DNA of 37,575 nt from an uncultured Actinomycetes bacterium (lineage in GTDB: Bacteria; Actinomycetota; Acidimicrobiia; Acidimicrobiales; RAAP-2). Within the stretch, counting starts at the first letter, position 1, and the number at the start of each line of letters is the position of its first letter. Made by a program: the position numbers and the translations under genes. The stretch is taken from positions 1-37,575 of the forward strand of contig CAIORQ010000019.1 of assembly GCA_903860745.1 (NCBI GenBank), read 5' to 3'. Positions 1 to 8,246 of this stretch are shown here, in pieces. The notes beneath the pieces are model-generated. The model was not told the DNA's origin. It made no database searches and saw only the letters and a list, made by a program, of their open reading frames with translations.

Positions 1-393
1 GACCTCTTGGCGACCTTGGCCGAGCTCACGGTTCGCACCGTCGCCGACGCGGTGAACGATCAGGGCGTCCGTGAGCTCTTCGTGTCGGGCGGGGGCACGC
101 GCAACCCGGTGGTCATGGACGGACTGCGCCGTCGCCTGGGCTCGTCGGTCGCCGTGTCGCTGATCGACGACCTCGGAGTTCCCGAAGCCGCCAAGGAGGC
201 CCTGTTGTTCGCGTTGATCGGCCACCTGAGCGTGCTCGGACTCGAGTCCTCCATCGCGTCGTGCACCGGCGCGCGTCACGCCGCGGTGCTGGGGGCGATC
301 ACCCCGGGCCGACAACCCATGGTGTCGCTGGACCCCTCGGCGGCGCCCACCGCACTGGTCGTCACCTCGTCGTTGGCGGGAGGTGCCCGGTGA
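1..393 (+). CDS. anmK: Anhydro-N-acetylmuramic acid kinase, C-terminal part (5' truncated by window)
   Basis: The reading frame is open from base 1 and ends at TGA 391-393, so only about the last 130 residues are here (the family is about 370 residues). The segment LFVSGGGTRNPVVMDGL, the run GVPEAAKEALLFALIGHL and the closing TGARHAAVLGAITPG are characteristic of the C-terminal lobe of AnmK. The known family reaction cleaves and phosphorylates 1,6-anhydro-MurNAc to MurNAc-6-phosphate in peptidoglycan recycling, in the cytoplasm. The stop overlaps the GTG of the next gene (GTGA at 390-393), so the gene is translationally coupled to an oligopeptide-type ABC ATPase. That neighbour suggests joint handling of wall sugars and wall peptides, which is inference. 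Confidence 0.85.
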   Translation, partial: DLLATLAELTVRTVADAVNDQGVRELFVSGGGTRNPVVMDGLRRRLGSSVAVSLIDDLGVPEAAKEALLFALIGHLSVLGLESSIASCTGARHAAVLGAITPGRQPMVSLDPSAAPTALVVTSSLAGGAR

Positions 394-1367
394 GCGAGGT
401 CCTGCTCGAAATCCGTGACCTGCACATCGGGATCGCCCGTCGTCACGGGGCCGACGAGATCGTGCGCGGGGTGAACATCAGCGTCGCGCCGGGGGAGAAG
501 CTCGGCATCGTGGGCGAGAGCGGGTCGGGCAAGACCCTCACCATGCTCGCGGTGCTGCGTCTGCTGGCCTCGCCACCGCTGAGCGTGCTGAAGGGGGAGA
601 TCCTCCTCGATGGGGAGGACCTGGCCCACGTCGACGAGAGACGTCTGCGCCAGGTCCGGGGCGGGGAGATCGCCTTCGTCTACCAGGACCCGATGAGCTC
701 GCTCAACCCCCTCCTGCTCGTGGGGCGTCAGATCGAAGAGACCCTGAAGGCCCACGGCGTCACGGGGGCCGCCGCGGCGCAGCGTACGGGCGAAGTACTG
801 ACCCAAGTGGGACTCGCCGACCCCGATCGGGTCCGTCGCTCCTACCCCCACCAGTTGTCGGGCGGCATGATCCAGCGCGTCATGATCGCCATGGCCCTCG
901 CGACATCGCCGCGACTCCTGATCGCCGACGAGCCGACGACGGCACTGGACGTGACCATCCAGCGCCAGATCCTCGAACTGGTCACCTCGTTGCAGGAGGA
1001 GACCGGGATGGCCGTGTTGTGGGTCACCCACGACCTCGGCGTCGTGGCCAGCCTGGTCGATCGCGTGGCGGTGATGTACGCGGGCCGCATCGTGGAGTCC
1101 GCCACGACCGAGCAGCTCTTCGCGCGACCCACCCACCCCTACACGTCGGCGCTGTTGCAGTCCCTGCCGGGCACGGGGAGCTCGCACCGCTCCCCCCTGC
1201 ACCAGATCGGTGGCACGCCACCCGATCCGACCCGCCTCGGCGCCGGCTGTCCCTTTCGGGTGCGCTGCCCCTTCGCCGAGGAGAGGTGCGCGCAGGCCGA
1301 GCCGGACCTGATCGACCGCGGCCAGGGAAGTCTCGCCGCCTGCTGGAAGGACCCGTCGCAATGGTAG
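390..1367 (+). CDS. Oligopeptide/dipeptide ABC transporter ATP-binding subunit (OppD/DppD type)
   Basis: A 325-residue ATPase of a peptide importer, acting on the inner face of the membrane. Visible are Walker A GESGSGKT (42-49), Q-loop [11 protein letters not shown], signature LSGGMIQR, Walker [14 protein letters not shown]-loop VTHD, and the C-terminal OppD/F domain with spaced cysteines (CPFRVRCPF...C...C). The GTG start at 390 is chosen because it overlaps the anmK stop and the protein then begins directly at the strand before the nucleotide-binding domain; an upstream ATG at 261 would add 43 residues of out-of-frame anmK sequence. The next ATPase gene starts inside its end (ATG 1361). 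The matching permeases and binding protein are not in the window and probably lie upstream. Confidence 0.92.
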   Translation: MSEVLLEIRDLHIGIARRHGADEIVRGVNISVAPGEKLGIVGESGSGKTLTMLAVLRLLASPPLSVLKGEILLDGEDLAHVDERRLRQVRGGEIAFVYQDPMSSLNPLLLVGRQIEETLKAHGVTGAAAAQRTGEVLTQVGLADPDRVRRSYPHQLSGGMIQRVMIAMALATSPRLLIADEPTTALDVTIQRQILELVTSLQEETGMAVLWVTHDLGVVASLVDRVAVMYAGRIVESATTEQLFARPTHPYTSALLQSLPGTGSSHRSPLHQIGGTPPDPTRLGAGCPFRVRCPFAEERCAQAEPDLIDRGQGSLAACWKDPSQW

Positions 1368-2329
1368 AGGTGGCGCTCAGTGCACGCAGTCTGACCAAGG
1401 TCTACGGCGGTCGTCGCGGTCAGGCGCAGGTCAACGCGCTCAACGACGTCTCCCTCGACCTCGAGCGTGGCCGGACGCTGGGAATCGTGGGCGAGAGCGG
1501 CTGCGGCAAGTCGACGCTGGCTCGGCTGCTCGTCGGACTCGAGGCACCGACCTCGGGATCCCTGGCGATCGACGGCCAAGCCGTGGCCATGAACGAGCGG
1601 GGAGCCCGCGGTTCGCTGGCGCGCAAGATCCAACTGGTCTTCCAGGACCCCTTCTCCTCGCTCGACCCGCGTATGACGGTGGAGAAGGCTCTCGGCGAGG
1701 TGTTGCGCGTGCACGACCTGCACACCGACGCCACCGACACGCGCATCGGGGAACTCCTGGCGATGGTGGGGCTCACCGCACGCTTCGCCGCGCGCTACCC
1801 CCACGAGCTCTCGGGCGGGCAGGCCCAGCGGGTGGCCGTCGCCCGAGCCCTGGCGGTGGAGCCCGAGATCCTCGTGCTCGACGAACCGACCTCGGCGCTC
1901 GACGTCTCGGTGCGCGCCGAGATCATCAACCTCCTCGTGCGGATCCAAGACGAGTTGGGACTCTCCTACCTCTTCATCAGCCACGACCTTTCGATGGTGC
2001 GTCACATCAGCGACGACATCGCGGTGATGTACCTCGGTCGGGTGGTCGAGTCGGGGCGCTTCGACCAGGTCTTCGTCACGCCGCTGCACCCCTACACGTC
2101 GGCGCTCGCCGACGCCATCCCGGTGCCCGACCCGGAGCACGAGCGCTCGCGCAAGGCCGCGGGGGTGTCCACCGTGGTCGTCCAGGGAGTGGCGGTCAGC
2201 GCGGGCTGTCCCTACGCTCCGCGCTGCGCCCTGGTCCAGGATCGCTGTCGTCAGACCTTGCCGGTCCTGGAGGAGAAGGCCGACGGTCACCGGGTCGCGT
2301 GCTTCGTGGCGCTCGAGGCCGAGGGCTGA
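1361..2329 (+). CDS. Oligopeptide/dipeptide ABC transporter ATP-binding subunit (OppF/DppF type)
   Basis: The second ATPase of the same importer, 322 residues. It shows Walker A GESGCGKST, Q-loop VFQDPFSSLDP, signature LSGGQAQR, Walker [14 protein letters not shown]-loop ISHD, and the OppF-type C-terminal region with cysteines in CPYAPRC and later C residues. ATG 1361 overlaps the last seven bases of the upstream gene, typical of the D-F pair. OppD and OppF form a heterodimer that powers import. Substrate is not readable from the ATPases; coupling to anmK suggests muropeptides. Confidence 0.92.
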   Translation: MVEVALSARSLTKVYGGRRGQAQVNALNDVSLDLERGRTLGIVGESGCGKSTLARLLVGLEAPTSGSLAIDGQAVAMNERGARGSLARKIQLVFQDPFSSLDPRMTVEKALGEVLRVHDLHTDATDTRIGELLAMVGLTARFAARYPHELSGGQAQRVAVARALAVEPEILVLDEPTSALDVSVRAEIINLLVRIQDELGLSYLFISHDLSMVRHISDDIAVMYLGRVVESGRFDQVFVTPLHPYTSALADAIPVPDPEHERSRKAAGVSTVVVQGVAVSAGCPYAPRCALVQDRCRQTLPVLEEKADGHRVACFVALEAEG

Positions 2330-2384
2330 GGCGTCGACCCGTGACGCGCGGGCCTGGTGACCGCCCAGGGGGGTTCGCGCGAGC

Positions 2385-3005
2385 GTGAGTTTCTCCGAGG
2401 TCTCCTTCGCCGTGGGGTGGGTGGCGGTCGCGCTCGGCACCACGGCGGCCTACCTGCAGTTCCGGCGAGTCGGTCGCCACGGCGCGCACGGGGTCTCGTT
2501 GTCGACCTGGACGCTTTTCGTGCTCCTCGCGATCTTTTGGATGCTCTACGGCCTCTCGGTGCGTTCGTGGCCGCTCCTGGTCGGTACGGTCCTCGCCCTC
2601 CCGTGGCAGTTGTCGATCCTGGTGAGGCTGCGTCCGTGGCAGCGCTGGGACGTCGTCGCGCGCGCGCTCGCGCTGGTGCTGGTCTGTAGTCTCGCGCCGG
2701 CGTTGTGGTGGGGTTGGACCGGTGCGGTGTTGGGCGCCGGGAGCGCCGGTACCTTCACGCGGGTGCCGCAACTGGCCGCCGTGCTGCGCTCGTCGGCGGT
2801 CTCGGGGGTGTCGTCGGGATCGTGGTTGCTCGGGGTCGCGGTGAGCTCCTTGTGGGTGGTCTACTACCTGGGCGCGCGACTCTGGGCGGTGCTGGTGGTC
2901 ACGGCTCTCGCGGGGACGATGAGCCTGGGCATCGCCGTGCTCTCGCGACGGCGCCAGCGAGAGGCTGGCGTGGGCCTCCCCTCGGCGGCGCCCCTGGGAC
3001 CCTGA
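2385..3005 (+). CDS. PQ-loop repeat (SWEET/MtN3-like) membrane protein
   Basis: A 206-residue hydrophobic protein with about seven membrane segments. Two copies of the PQ-loop pattern are visible: ALGTTAAYLQFRRVGRHG (Leu-Gln in place of Pro-Gln, about residues 16-33) and AGTFTRVPQLAAVLRSS (canonical Pro-Gln, second half), each followed by a GVS-x-x-[ST]W segment as in SWEET proteins. Bacterial SemiSWEETs have one three-helix repeat; here both repeats are in one chain. Sugar transport is plausible for the family but unproven. GTG 2385 is the first start consistent with the first helix; no strong ribosome site is seen. It follows the ABC genes by 55 bases and could be cotranscribed. Confidence 0.75.
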   Translation: MSFSEVSFAVGWVAVALGTTAAYLQFRRVGRHGAHGVSLSTWTLFVLLAIFWMLYGLSVRSWPLLVGTVLALPWQLSILVRLRPWQRWDVVARALALVLVCSLAPALWWGWTGAVLGAGSAGTFTRVPQLAAVLRSSAVSGVSSGSWLLGVAVSSLWVVYYLGARLWAVLVVTALAGTMSLGIAVLSRRRQREAGVGLPSAAPLGP

Positions 3006-3006
3006 C

Positions 3007-3012
3007 TAGCGT
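3007..3012 (+). promoter_or_regulatory. Candidate -10 box of a leaderless promoter
   Basis: TAGCGT fits the actinobacterial TANNNT -10 pattern and ends six bases before the ATG at 3019, placing the predicted transcript start at or next to the ATG. The GAGGGG before the ATG directly abuts it and is too close to act as a ribosome site, which supports a leaderless reading. Confidence 0.4.
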
Positions 3013-3018
3013 GAGGGG

Positions 3019-3423
3019 ATGCAGATCGACCTGTTCACGGTGGTCGTCCCCGACTACGACGAGGCCATCGCTTTCTTCGTCGAAGTGCTCGGAATGGACC
3101 TGATCGAAGACAGCGCCTCGACGACCAACGACGGACGGTCCAAGCGATGGGTCGTCGTGCGACCGCCCCACGCCCAGACCGGCATCCTCCTGGCCCAGGC
3201 GGACGGCCCAGAACAGGTCGCCGCGATCGGTAATCAGACGGGCGGTCGGGTCGGCTTCTTCCTGCGGGTCGACGACTTCGACGCCACGACCTCGCGACTG
3301 CGTGCGGCGGGCGCCGAACTGCTCGGGGAACCCCGCGACGAGCCCTACGGACGGGTGGTGGTCTTTCGAGACCTGGCCGGGAACCGCTGGGACCTCCTGG
3401 GTCCGCGCCCCACGACGCACTGA
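3019..3423 (+). CDS. VOC (glyoxalase/bleomycin-resistance) superfamily protein
   Basis: A 134-residue single VOC unit: opening beta strand IDLFTVVVPDYDEAIAFFVEVLGMDL, middle FFLRVDDFDATTSRLRAAGAELL, and closing VVVFRDLAGNRWDLLGPRP. These are the two beta-alpha-beta-beta-beta modules of the fold. Family members are dioxygenases, glyoxalases or binding proteins; which applies here cannot be told. The close of the protein has N-R-W-D-L where many metal enzymes have a glutamate, so metal dependence is uncertain. It appears to be its own transcription unit. Confidence 0.85.
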   Translation: MQIDLFTVVVPDYDEAIAFFVEVLGMDLIEDSASTTNDGRSKRWVVVRPPHAQTGILLAQADGPEQVAAIGNQTGGRVGFFLRVDDFDATTSRLRAAGAELLGEPRDEPYGRVVVFRDLAGNRWDLLGPRPTTH

Positions 3424-3518
3424 GCCTGTTCCCCCTGGAAAGCCCTGATCAACAGGGGAGTCGTCGATCTCCTAGGCGTACCCTCCTGGTCGGCCAGCAA
3501 GAAATTCTGAAGTTATCC

Positions 3519-3549
3519 TTGACATCTGAACACTAACGATATATCGTTA
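3519..3549 (+). promoter_or_regulatory. padR-type promoter with a 16-bp perfect palindromic operator
   Basis: TTGACA (3519-3524) is a consensus -35. Seventeen bases downstream lies TATCGT at 3542-3547, which is inside the perfect palindrome TAACGATATATCGTTA (3534-3549). An operator covering the -10 box is the arrangement expected for an autorepressing PadR protein, whose gene begins at 3602. Between them, GTACT-acagg-AGTAC (3565-3579 region) is a second smaller inverted repeat. A good ribosome site GGAGG sits at 3591-3595. Confidence 0.7.
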
Positions 3550-3601
3550 TAGTACCAAGTAAGTACTACAGGAGTACTGACGAGAACTTTGGAGGAACCA
3601 A

Positions 3602-4189
3602 ATGTTTAACGAAGACAGTTTTGAGAGGGATGCGAGAACCGATCGCGGTCCCGGCCGACGCCGTCGCGGGCCCGGCCACATGCACGGAGCTCACGACGGA
3701 CCCTTCCGCGGTCCGATGCGCCGCGACATGCGCCGCCAGCGACGCGGCGACGTCCGCGCCGCCGTACTGGTGCTTCTCGACGAGAAGCCCAGCAACGGGT
3801 ACCAGCTCATCCAGGAGCTCACCGATCGCTCCAACGAGACCTGGCGTCCCAGCCCCGGCTCGATCTACCCCGTCCTGCAGCAGCTCGAGGACGAGGGCCT
3901 GGTCGAGGTCAGCACCTCGGGCACCGGGCGAACCTACGCGCTCACCGACGCGGGCCGACAGCTGGTCGCCGATCAGCGAGAGCAGTTGGGACGACCCTGG
4001 GAGAACACCGAGGGAGGGGCCAACGCATCGGCGCGTGAGCTGATGTTCACGGGCCGCCAAGTGGTGATGGCCGCCCGCCAGGTGCTCATGGCCGGCTCCG
4101 AGGTTCAGGTGGCCAAGGCGACCTCGATCCTCGCCGACGCCCGTCGAGCCCTCTACGGCCTCCTGGCCGAGGGTGACCAGTCCGAGTGA
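3602..4189 (+). CDS. PadR-family transcriptional regulator
   Basis: A 195-residue protein. The winged helix-turn-helix spans about residues 50-125, with the PadR hallmark GYQLIQEL, the recognition segment PSPGSIYPVLQQLEDEGL (84-101) and the wing GTGRTYALTDAGR. The first 48 residues are unusual: a basic Arg/Gly/His/Met-rich tail (HMHGAHDG at 26-33) that may bind metal or DNA nonspecifically. The C-terminal part is helical and would dimerise. ATG 3602 follows GGAGG by about six bases. It has its own promoter with a palindrome over the -10 box and a strong terminator after it, so it is monocistronic and likely autoregulated. No obvious target gene is adjacent. Confidence 0.92.
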   Translation: MFNEDSFERDARTDRGPGRRRRGPGHMHGAHDGPFRGPMRRDMRRQRRGDVRAAVLVLLDEKPSNGYQLIQELTDRSNETWRPSPGSIYPVLQQLEDEGLVEVSTSGTGRTYALTDAGRQLVADQREQLGRPWENTEGGANASARELMFTGRQVVMAARQVLMAGSEVQVAKATSILADARRALYGLLAEGDQSE

Positions 4190-4233
4190 CCGGTCGCAGC
4201 GCGCCGGCGTGCCGGTGACGAAGCTCAGCCTCT

Positions 4234-4267
4234 AACGGTCGCGCCGGCTCCAGCCGGCGCGACCGTT
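4234..4267 (+). terminator. Strong intrinsic terminator-like hairpin after padR
   Basis: Perfect 15-base-pair stem AACGGTCGCGCCGGC / GCCGGCGCGACCGTT with a four-base TCCA loop, followed by TCTTTGG. It lies 45 bases after the padR stop. The trailing T-run is short, as is common in GC-rich actinobacteria. Confidence 0.75.
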
Positions 4268-4408
4268 TCTTTGGCCTCGTGGCCGTGACGATGGCGGACA
4301 TCGGTCGGTCGACCAAGGAGCAACCGGTTGGCGTGCGCGAGCCCTGGCCTTCGTGCCGCCACGGAGGCGCAGCGCAAGTAGAGCCTTTCCTCGGTCGGCT
4401 CACGACAC

Positions 4409-4414
4409 TACAGT
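4409..4414 (+). promoter_or_regulatory. Candidate -10 box of a leaderless promoter
   Basis: TACAGT (TANNNT pattern) ends six bases before ATG 4421. No ribosome-binding sequence precedes this ATG, so translation from a leaderless transcript is the simplest reading. Confidence 0.45.
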
Positions 4415-4420
4415 TCGCCT

Positions 4421-4777
4421 ATGGCGCTCCTAGGGCTTCGCTCACTCATCTACCCCGTCGACGACCTGGTCGCGGCCACTCGATGGTGGAGTGACTTCCT
4501 GGGTCGCGAGCCCTACTTCAACGAGCCCTTCTACGTGGGCTTCGACGTCGACGGCTACGAGATCGGGCTCAACCCGGGCGCGGCGTTGGCGGCGGGACCG
4601 GTGACCTACCTCGGTGTCGATGACCTGGACGCCACCGTTCACGAGGCGTTGGCGGCGGGGGCGGTGCTGGAGTCGCCCGCCGAGGCGGTGGGCGACGGCA
4701 TCGTGGTCGCAACCGTGGTGTCGGCCACGGGCCAGCGATTCGGGCTGATCCACAACCCTCACTTCAGGGTTCACTAG
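4421..4777 (+). CDS. VOC superfamily protein
   Basis: A 118-residue VOC protein: LRSLIYPVDDLVAATRWW, then the short middle strand VGFDVDGYEIGLNPG, LGVDDLDATVHEALAAGA and the final strand TGQRFGLIHNPHF. It is shorter than typical glyoxalase I. The catalytic role is unknown. It lacks a ribosome site and has a TANNNT box at the correct distance for a leaderless start. Seventy bases separate it from glpK; cotranscription is possible but nothing links the functions. Confidence 0.82.
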   Translation: MALLGLRSLIYPVDDLVAATRWWSDFLGREPYFNEPFYVGFDVDGYEIGLNPGAALAAGPVTYLGVDDLDATVHEALAAGAVLESPAEAVGDGIVVATVVSATGQRFGLIHNPHFRVH

Positions 4778-4847
4778 TGGTCATCGTTGACCGCGACGAT
4801 GGTGCCGCGCCACCGGGCCGCCGAGCTCCGAAGGTAGTGGCGGGGAA

Positions 4848-6341
4848 GTGACCGCTCGCTACGTGGTGGCCATCGACCAGGGGACCACCAGCACCAAGGT
4901 GCTCGTGGTCGATGACGAGGGTGGCGTCCGCGCCGAGTGGAGCGTGGCCTTCCCCCAGGTCTTCCCCCAACCCGGCTGGGTCGAACACGACCCCGAGGCC
5001 ATTTGGACCAGCGTCCTCGAAGCGCTGCACGGGGCGATCGCGCGAGCGGGGATCGACGTTCGCGAGGTGGCCACCATCGGCGTGACCAACCAGCGCGAGA
5101 CGGTCGTGGCCTGGGACCGGCGCAGCGGGGACCCGGTGGCCAACGCGATCGTGTGGCAGGATCGACGCACCACCGCGGTGTGCGAGTCCCTGGAGCTCGA
5201 CGGTGCCGCGGGGTGGGTTCGGGCCCGCACCGGACTGCGCATCGACCCCTACTTCTCGGCCACCAAGATCGCGTGGCTGCTCGACCACGTGCCGGGACTG
5301 CGCGAACGAGCCGAACGCGGTGAGATCGCGTGTGGCACGGTCGACTCGTGGTTGCTCTGGAGACTCTCGGGTGGCCGCGTGCACGCCACCGACGTGACCA
5401 ACGCCTCGCGGACCCTGCTGATGGACCTCGAGACGGCGTCGTGGGACCAGGAGTTGCTCACCCTCTTCGAGATCCCCCGCCCGATGCTGGCGACCATCGA
5501 ACGCAGCGCGCACCTCTACGCGGAGACCGACCGGTCCCTGCTCGGTCACCCGGTGGTGGTGGCGTCGCTGGTCGGCGACCAGCAGGCGGCCCTGCTCGGA
5601 CAGGGCTGCACGCGCGAGGGCCAGACCAAGAACACCTACGGCACGGGCTCCTTCGTCTTGCAGCACACGGGGACTCGGGCCCACGCGGGGACCGCGTCGC
5701 TCGTGTCGACCGCCGCGTGCTCCTTCGAGGCGTCGTCACCGGGCTACGCGCTGGAGGGCTCGATCTTCTCCACCGGGGCCGCGGTCCAGTGGCTGCGCGA
5801 CGGCCTGGGCGTCCTGGAGAGCGCCGCGCAGTCCGAGGAGCTGGCGGCGTCGCTCGAGGACAATGGTGACGTGTGGTTCGTGCCGGCGCTGAGCGGCCTC
5901 GGCGCCCCCCAGTGGGACCCGCGCGCCCGCGGCACCTTGATCGGCGTCACCCGGGGAACCTCGCGCGCGCATCTCGCCCGCGCGGTGCTCGAGAGCATCG
6001 CGTACCGGACTCGAGACGTCATCACCGCCATGGATGAGCAGTCCGGGCGTCGTCTGGCGGAGTTGCGGGTCGACGGTGGCGCGACGAGGAATCGGTGGTT
6101 GATGCAGTTCCAGGCCGACGTGCTCGGGGTGCCGGTGGTCGTCTCCGCTCACGCCGAGACCACGGCGATGGGCGCGGCCTACGCCGCGGGGGTGGCCGTG
6201 GGTCTGTGGACGGATCTCGACGACGTGGCGGAGCGGGTTACGACGGGCGAGCGCTTCGAACCACGGATGAGCGCCGACCAGCGCGACGGGCTCTATCGAC
6301 GTTGGGGGCAGGCGCTCGAGCGGGCCAGGGATTGGGCGTAG
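4848..6341 (+). CDS. glpK: Glycerol kinase
   Basis: A 497-residue FGGY-family kinase of full length for GlpK. The phosphate-binding loop AIDQGTTSTK opens the protein; GVTNQRETVVAWDR, NAIVWQDRRT, NTYGTGSFVLQHTG, SGLGAPQWDPRARG and VDGGATRNRWLMQFQADVLG are GlpK diagnostic blocks. It converts glycerol and ATP to glycerol-3-phosphate in the cytoplasm. GTG 4848 is used because it sits just before the first strand and follows GGGGAAG closely. No glpF or glpD is in the window, so glycerol entry and G3P oxidation must be encoded elsewhere. Confidence 0.95.
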   Translation: MTARYVVAIDQGTTSTKVLVVDDEGGVRAEWSVAFPQVFPQPGWVEHDPEAIWTSVLEALHGAIARAGIDVREVATIGVTNQRETVVAWDRRSGDPVANAIVWQDRRTTAVCESLELDGAAGWVRARTGLRIDPYFSATKIAWLLDHVPGLRERAERGEIACGTVDSWLLWRLSGGRVHATDVTNASRTLLMDLETASWDQELLTLFEIPRPMLATIERSAHLYAETDRSLLGHPVVVASLVGDQQAALLGQGCTREGQTKNTYGTGSFVLQHTGTRAHAGTASLVSTAACSFEASSPGYALEGSIFSTGAAVQWLRDGLGVLESAAQSEELAASLEDNGDVWFVPALSGLGAPQWDPRARGTLIGVTRGTSRAHLARAVLESIAYRTRDVITAMDEQSGRRLAELRVDGGATRNRWLMQFQADVLGVPVVVSAHAETTAMGAAYAAGVAVGLWTDLDDVAERVTTGERFEPRMSADQRDGLYRRWGQALERARDWA

Positions 6342-6347
6342 GCGCGC

Positions 6348-6364
6348 CGGCGGGTCGCCCGCCG
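6348..6364 (+). terminator. Possible hairpin terminator after glpK
   Basis: CGGCGGG-TCG-CCCGCCG is a perfect seven-base-pair stem seven bases after the glpK stop. There is no T-run, so termination is only suggested by position. Confidence 0.35.
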
Positions 6365-6584
6365 CGTCGTGGTCGACGTGGACGACCGGTCAGCGACGTG
6401 AGGTCCGCGGCCGTCGCGAGGTCCCGTGTGAACCTCGGGTGAGGTGACGTCATCGTTGAGTGATGGAACCCGACGACAAGATTTACGTTGCCCGACACAC
6501 GAGAATTGCTCTTTCGTCACCGAGTGGTTTCACCGCACCGCGCACCCTCTGCCTTCCCGTCACATTGCGGAAAGGTCCAATTCG

Positions 6585-6590
6585 TAAGTT
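6585..6590 (+). promoter_or_regulatory. Candidate -10 box of a leaderless promoter
   Basis: TAAGTT fits TANNNT and ends six bases before GTG 6597. The TAA inside it is also the in-frame stop that bounds the coding frame upstream, so the start must lie after 6587. Confidence 0.4.
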
Positions 6591-6596
6591 TCAGGG

Positions 6597-8153
6597 GTGC
6601 ACTGTCGATGGCGTCGTTGGCTCGAAACCGTGGCCGCCCTCGCCCTATCGATCAGCGCATTCGTCGCGGTGAGCGCCCCGGCGGGGGCGGCCGGTTTCTC
6701 CTACGGTGGCGGCGCCACGGGGGGCACGAACGTGCCGATCTCCAGCCTCAAGATTCTGATCGCGCTCCCCCTGTCGTCCAAGGCCGTCAACCTGACCATC
6801 AAGGCGCCCGCGAAACCCACGGCGAGCAATCCCGCTCGAGTGGTCATCAAGGTCCACGTCCCCAAGGGGACCTTCTCCAAGGGCTACACCCTGGTCCTCG
6901 CCGCGCCACCCGCTTCCTTGCCGGCGCTCTACTACCTCGACGGCGCGACCACCTTCTCATCGACGAGAGGGCCCTCACGAGCGCACGTCTCACCCGTGTC
7001 ACCGGGGATCGAGGCCGCCGCCTTGTCGGTCCACAACCTGGCGTCGGTGTACGTGGGTGTGTACTTCAAGAAGAAGGAGCGCACGAAGAAGTTCGTGCAT
7101 CCGGTGACCGTGACCTTCTCGTCGCCCAGCATCTCCAAGAAGGACTCGCTCTTCGAGACCAAGGGCTTCCGATGGTCGAGCGCCCAAGGGGCCAAGGTCG
7201 CCAAGGGCTACGCATCGATCAACTTGACGACGAACCACGCCCTCGCGCTGGTGCAGGTGTTGAAGAACCTCGACACGGTGTCCTTCGAGGACAACGGCGG
7301 GACCGGTGTCGTCAAATCGGTCACCGTGTCGTCGGGCAGTCGCCTCAAGCTGCCCGTCACGGGTGTCACGCGCGCGGGTTACCAGTTGGCCGGGTGGAGC
7401 CTGACCGGCCAGCCCCCCGTGGTGAAGAGTCCCTACCAGGTGAAGCGGAACCTCGTCCTCAAGGCGGTCTGGTCGGTGGTCGTGGCCAACAGGGTGACCA
7501 TCAGCTTCGCCGACAACGGTGGGGTGGGTACGGTGACGCCGATGTCGGTGGTCGTCGGAAGACCCGTCGACCTCCCGGGCGGGAACCGACTCGTCCGACG
7601 CGGCTACCACTTCGTCGGATGGAGCGTCTCGGCACACTCGCCGGTGATCCCCATGGTCTATCGCGCGACGAGGTCGATCACGCTCGTGGCGAAGTGGGCT
7701 CCGGGCAACCCCGTCACCGAGACCTTGACCTACCTGACCAATGGCGGCGTGGGAGCGGTCGGGAGCCAACAGGTGCTCGAAGGGAGCGCCGTGGTCTTGC
7801 CGGCCAAGGGGGTCTCGCGCGTGGGGTACCGATTCGTCGGGTGGAGCGCGGATGGCCGCGAGCCAGTCATCGCGAGCCCCTACCTCGTCACCCAGTCGGT
7901 GATCCTGCTGGCCGTGTGGGCCAGGGAATCGTCGGCGACCTACTCGGTGCAGTTCCTCGTGAACGGGGGCCAGGGGGCGGTGCAGAACGCCAGCGGAACC
8001 ATCGGGACGCTGGTGACCCTGCCGACGGGTGCCGGTCTTAGCCGCTCCGGCTTCACCTTCATGGGCTGGAGCGTCACCGGAAGCGGCGCCGCCCTGCCGT
8101 CCACCATCGTCATCAAGGGCGATCTGGTACTGAAAGCCATATGGAGGGCGTAG
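6597..8153 (+). CDS. Secreted protein with four InlB B-repeat-like (Flg_new) domains
   Basis: A 518-residue exported protein. The N-terminus is a signal peptide: basic CRWRRW, hydrophobic core TVAALALSISAFVAVSA, cleavage after APAGAA near residue 32. Residues 33-225 form a beta-rich region I do not recognise. Residues about 227-293, 300-368, 376-442 and 449-518 are four tandem copies of a roughly 70-residue beta-grasp repeat with conserved NGG-x-G, GY/F-x-x-x-GWS and a closing W, as in Listeria InlB B repeats. There is no LPxTG motif and no C-terminal membrane helix, so release or non-covalent wall attachment is likely. Such repeats serve in adhesion or surface display; the ligand is unknown. 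GTG 6597 is the only reasonable start after the upstream stop. Next gene follows in the same direction. Confidence 0.82.
   Translation: MHCRWRRWLETVAALALSISAFVAVSAPAGAAGFSYGGGATGGTNVPISSLKILIALPLSSKAVNLTIKAPAKPTASNPARVVIKVHVPKGTFSKGYTLVLAAPPASLPALYYLDGATTFSSTRGPSRAHVSPVSPGIEAAALSVHNLASVYVGVYFKKKERTKKFVHPVTVTFSSPSISKKDSLFETKGFRWSSAQGAKVAKGYASINLTTNHALALVQVLKNLDTVSFEDNGGTGVVKSVTVSSGSRLKLPVTGVTRAGYQLAGWSLTGQPPVVKSPYQVKRNLVLKAVWSVVVANRVTISFADNGGVGTVTPMSVVVGRPVDLPGGNRLVRRGYHFVGWSVSAHSPVIPMVYRATRSITLVAKWAPGNPVTETLTYLTNGGVGAVGSQQVLEGSAVVLPAKGVSRVGYRFVGWSADGREPVIASPYLVTQSVILLAVWARESSATYSVQFLVNGGQGAVQNASGTIGTLVTLPTGAGLSRSGFTFMGWSVTGSGAALPSTIVIKGDLVLKAIWRA
7275..8150 (+). repeat. Four tandem ~70-residue coding repeats
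   Basis: Four diverged copies of a beta-grasp repeat encoded head to tail in the secreted protein gene, starting near 7275, 7494, 7722 and 7941. Each copy has an NGG-type turn near its start, GY/GF followed by GWS in the middle and a terminal tryptophan. Divergence at the DNA level is high, so expansion is old. Confidence 0.75.
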
Positions 8154-8246
8154 TCGAACTTCCATGGTCCCTCCACGTCCCTGCGCACCCCGTCGCTCCG
8201 TCATCGTCTCACCCACACCCGTAGTCACTCCAGAAAGGTCCCTACC

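Noticed and set aside
276-1361. Long minus-strand open frame opposite the OppD gene
   Set aside because: It is a GC-rich shadow of a clear ABC ATPase gene; its translation has no family motif.
3432-3458. CCCCTG / CAGGGG inverted repeat after the first VOC gene
   Set aside because: Six-base stem with a 15-base loop and no T-run; too weak to call a terminator.
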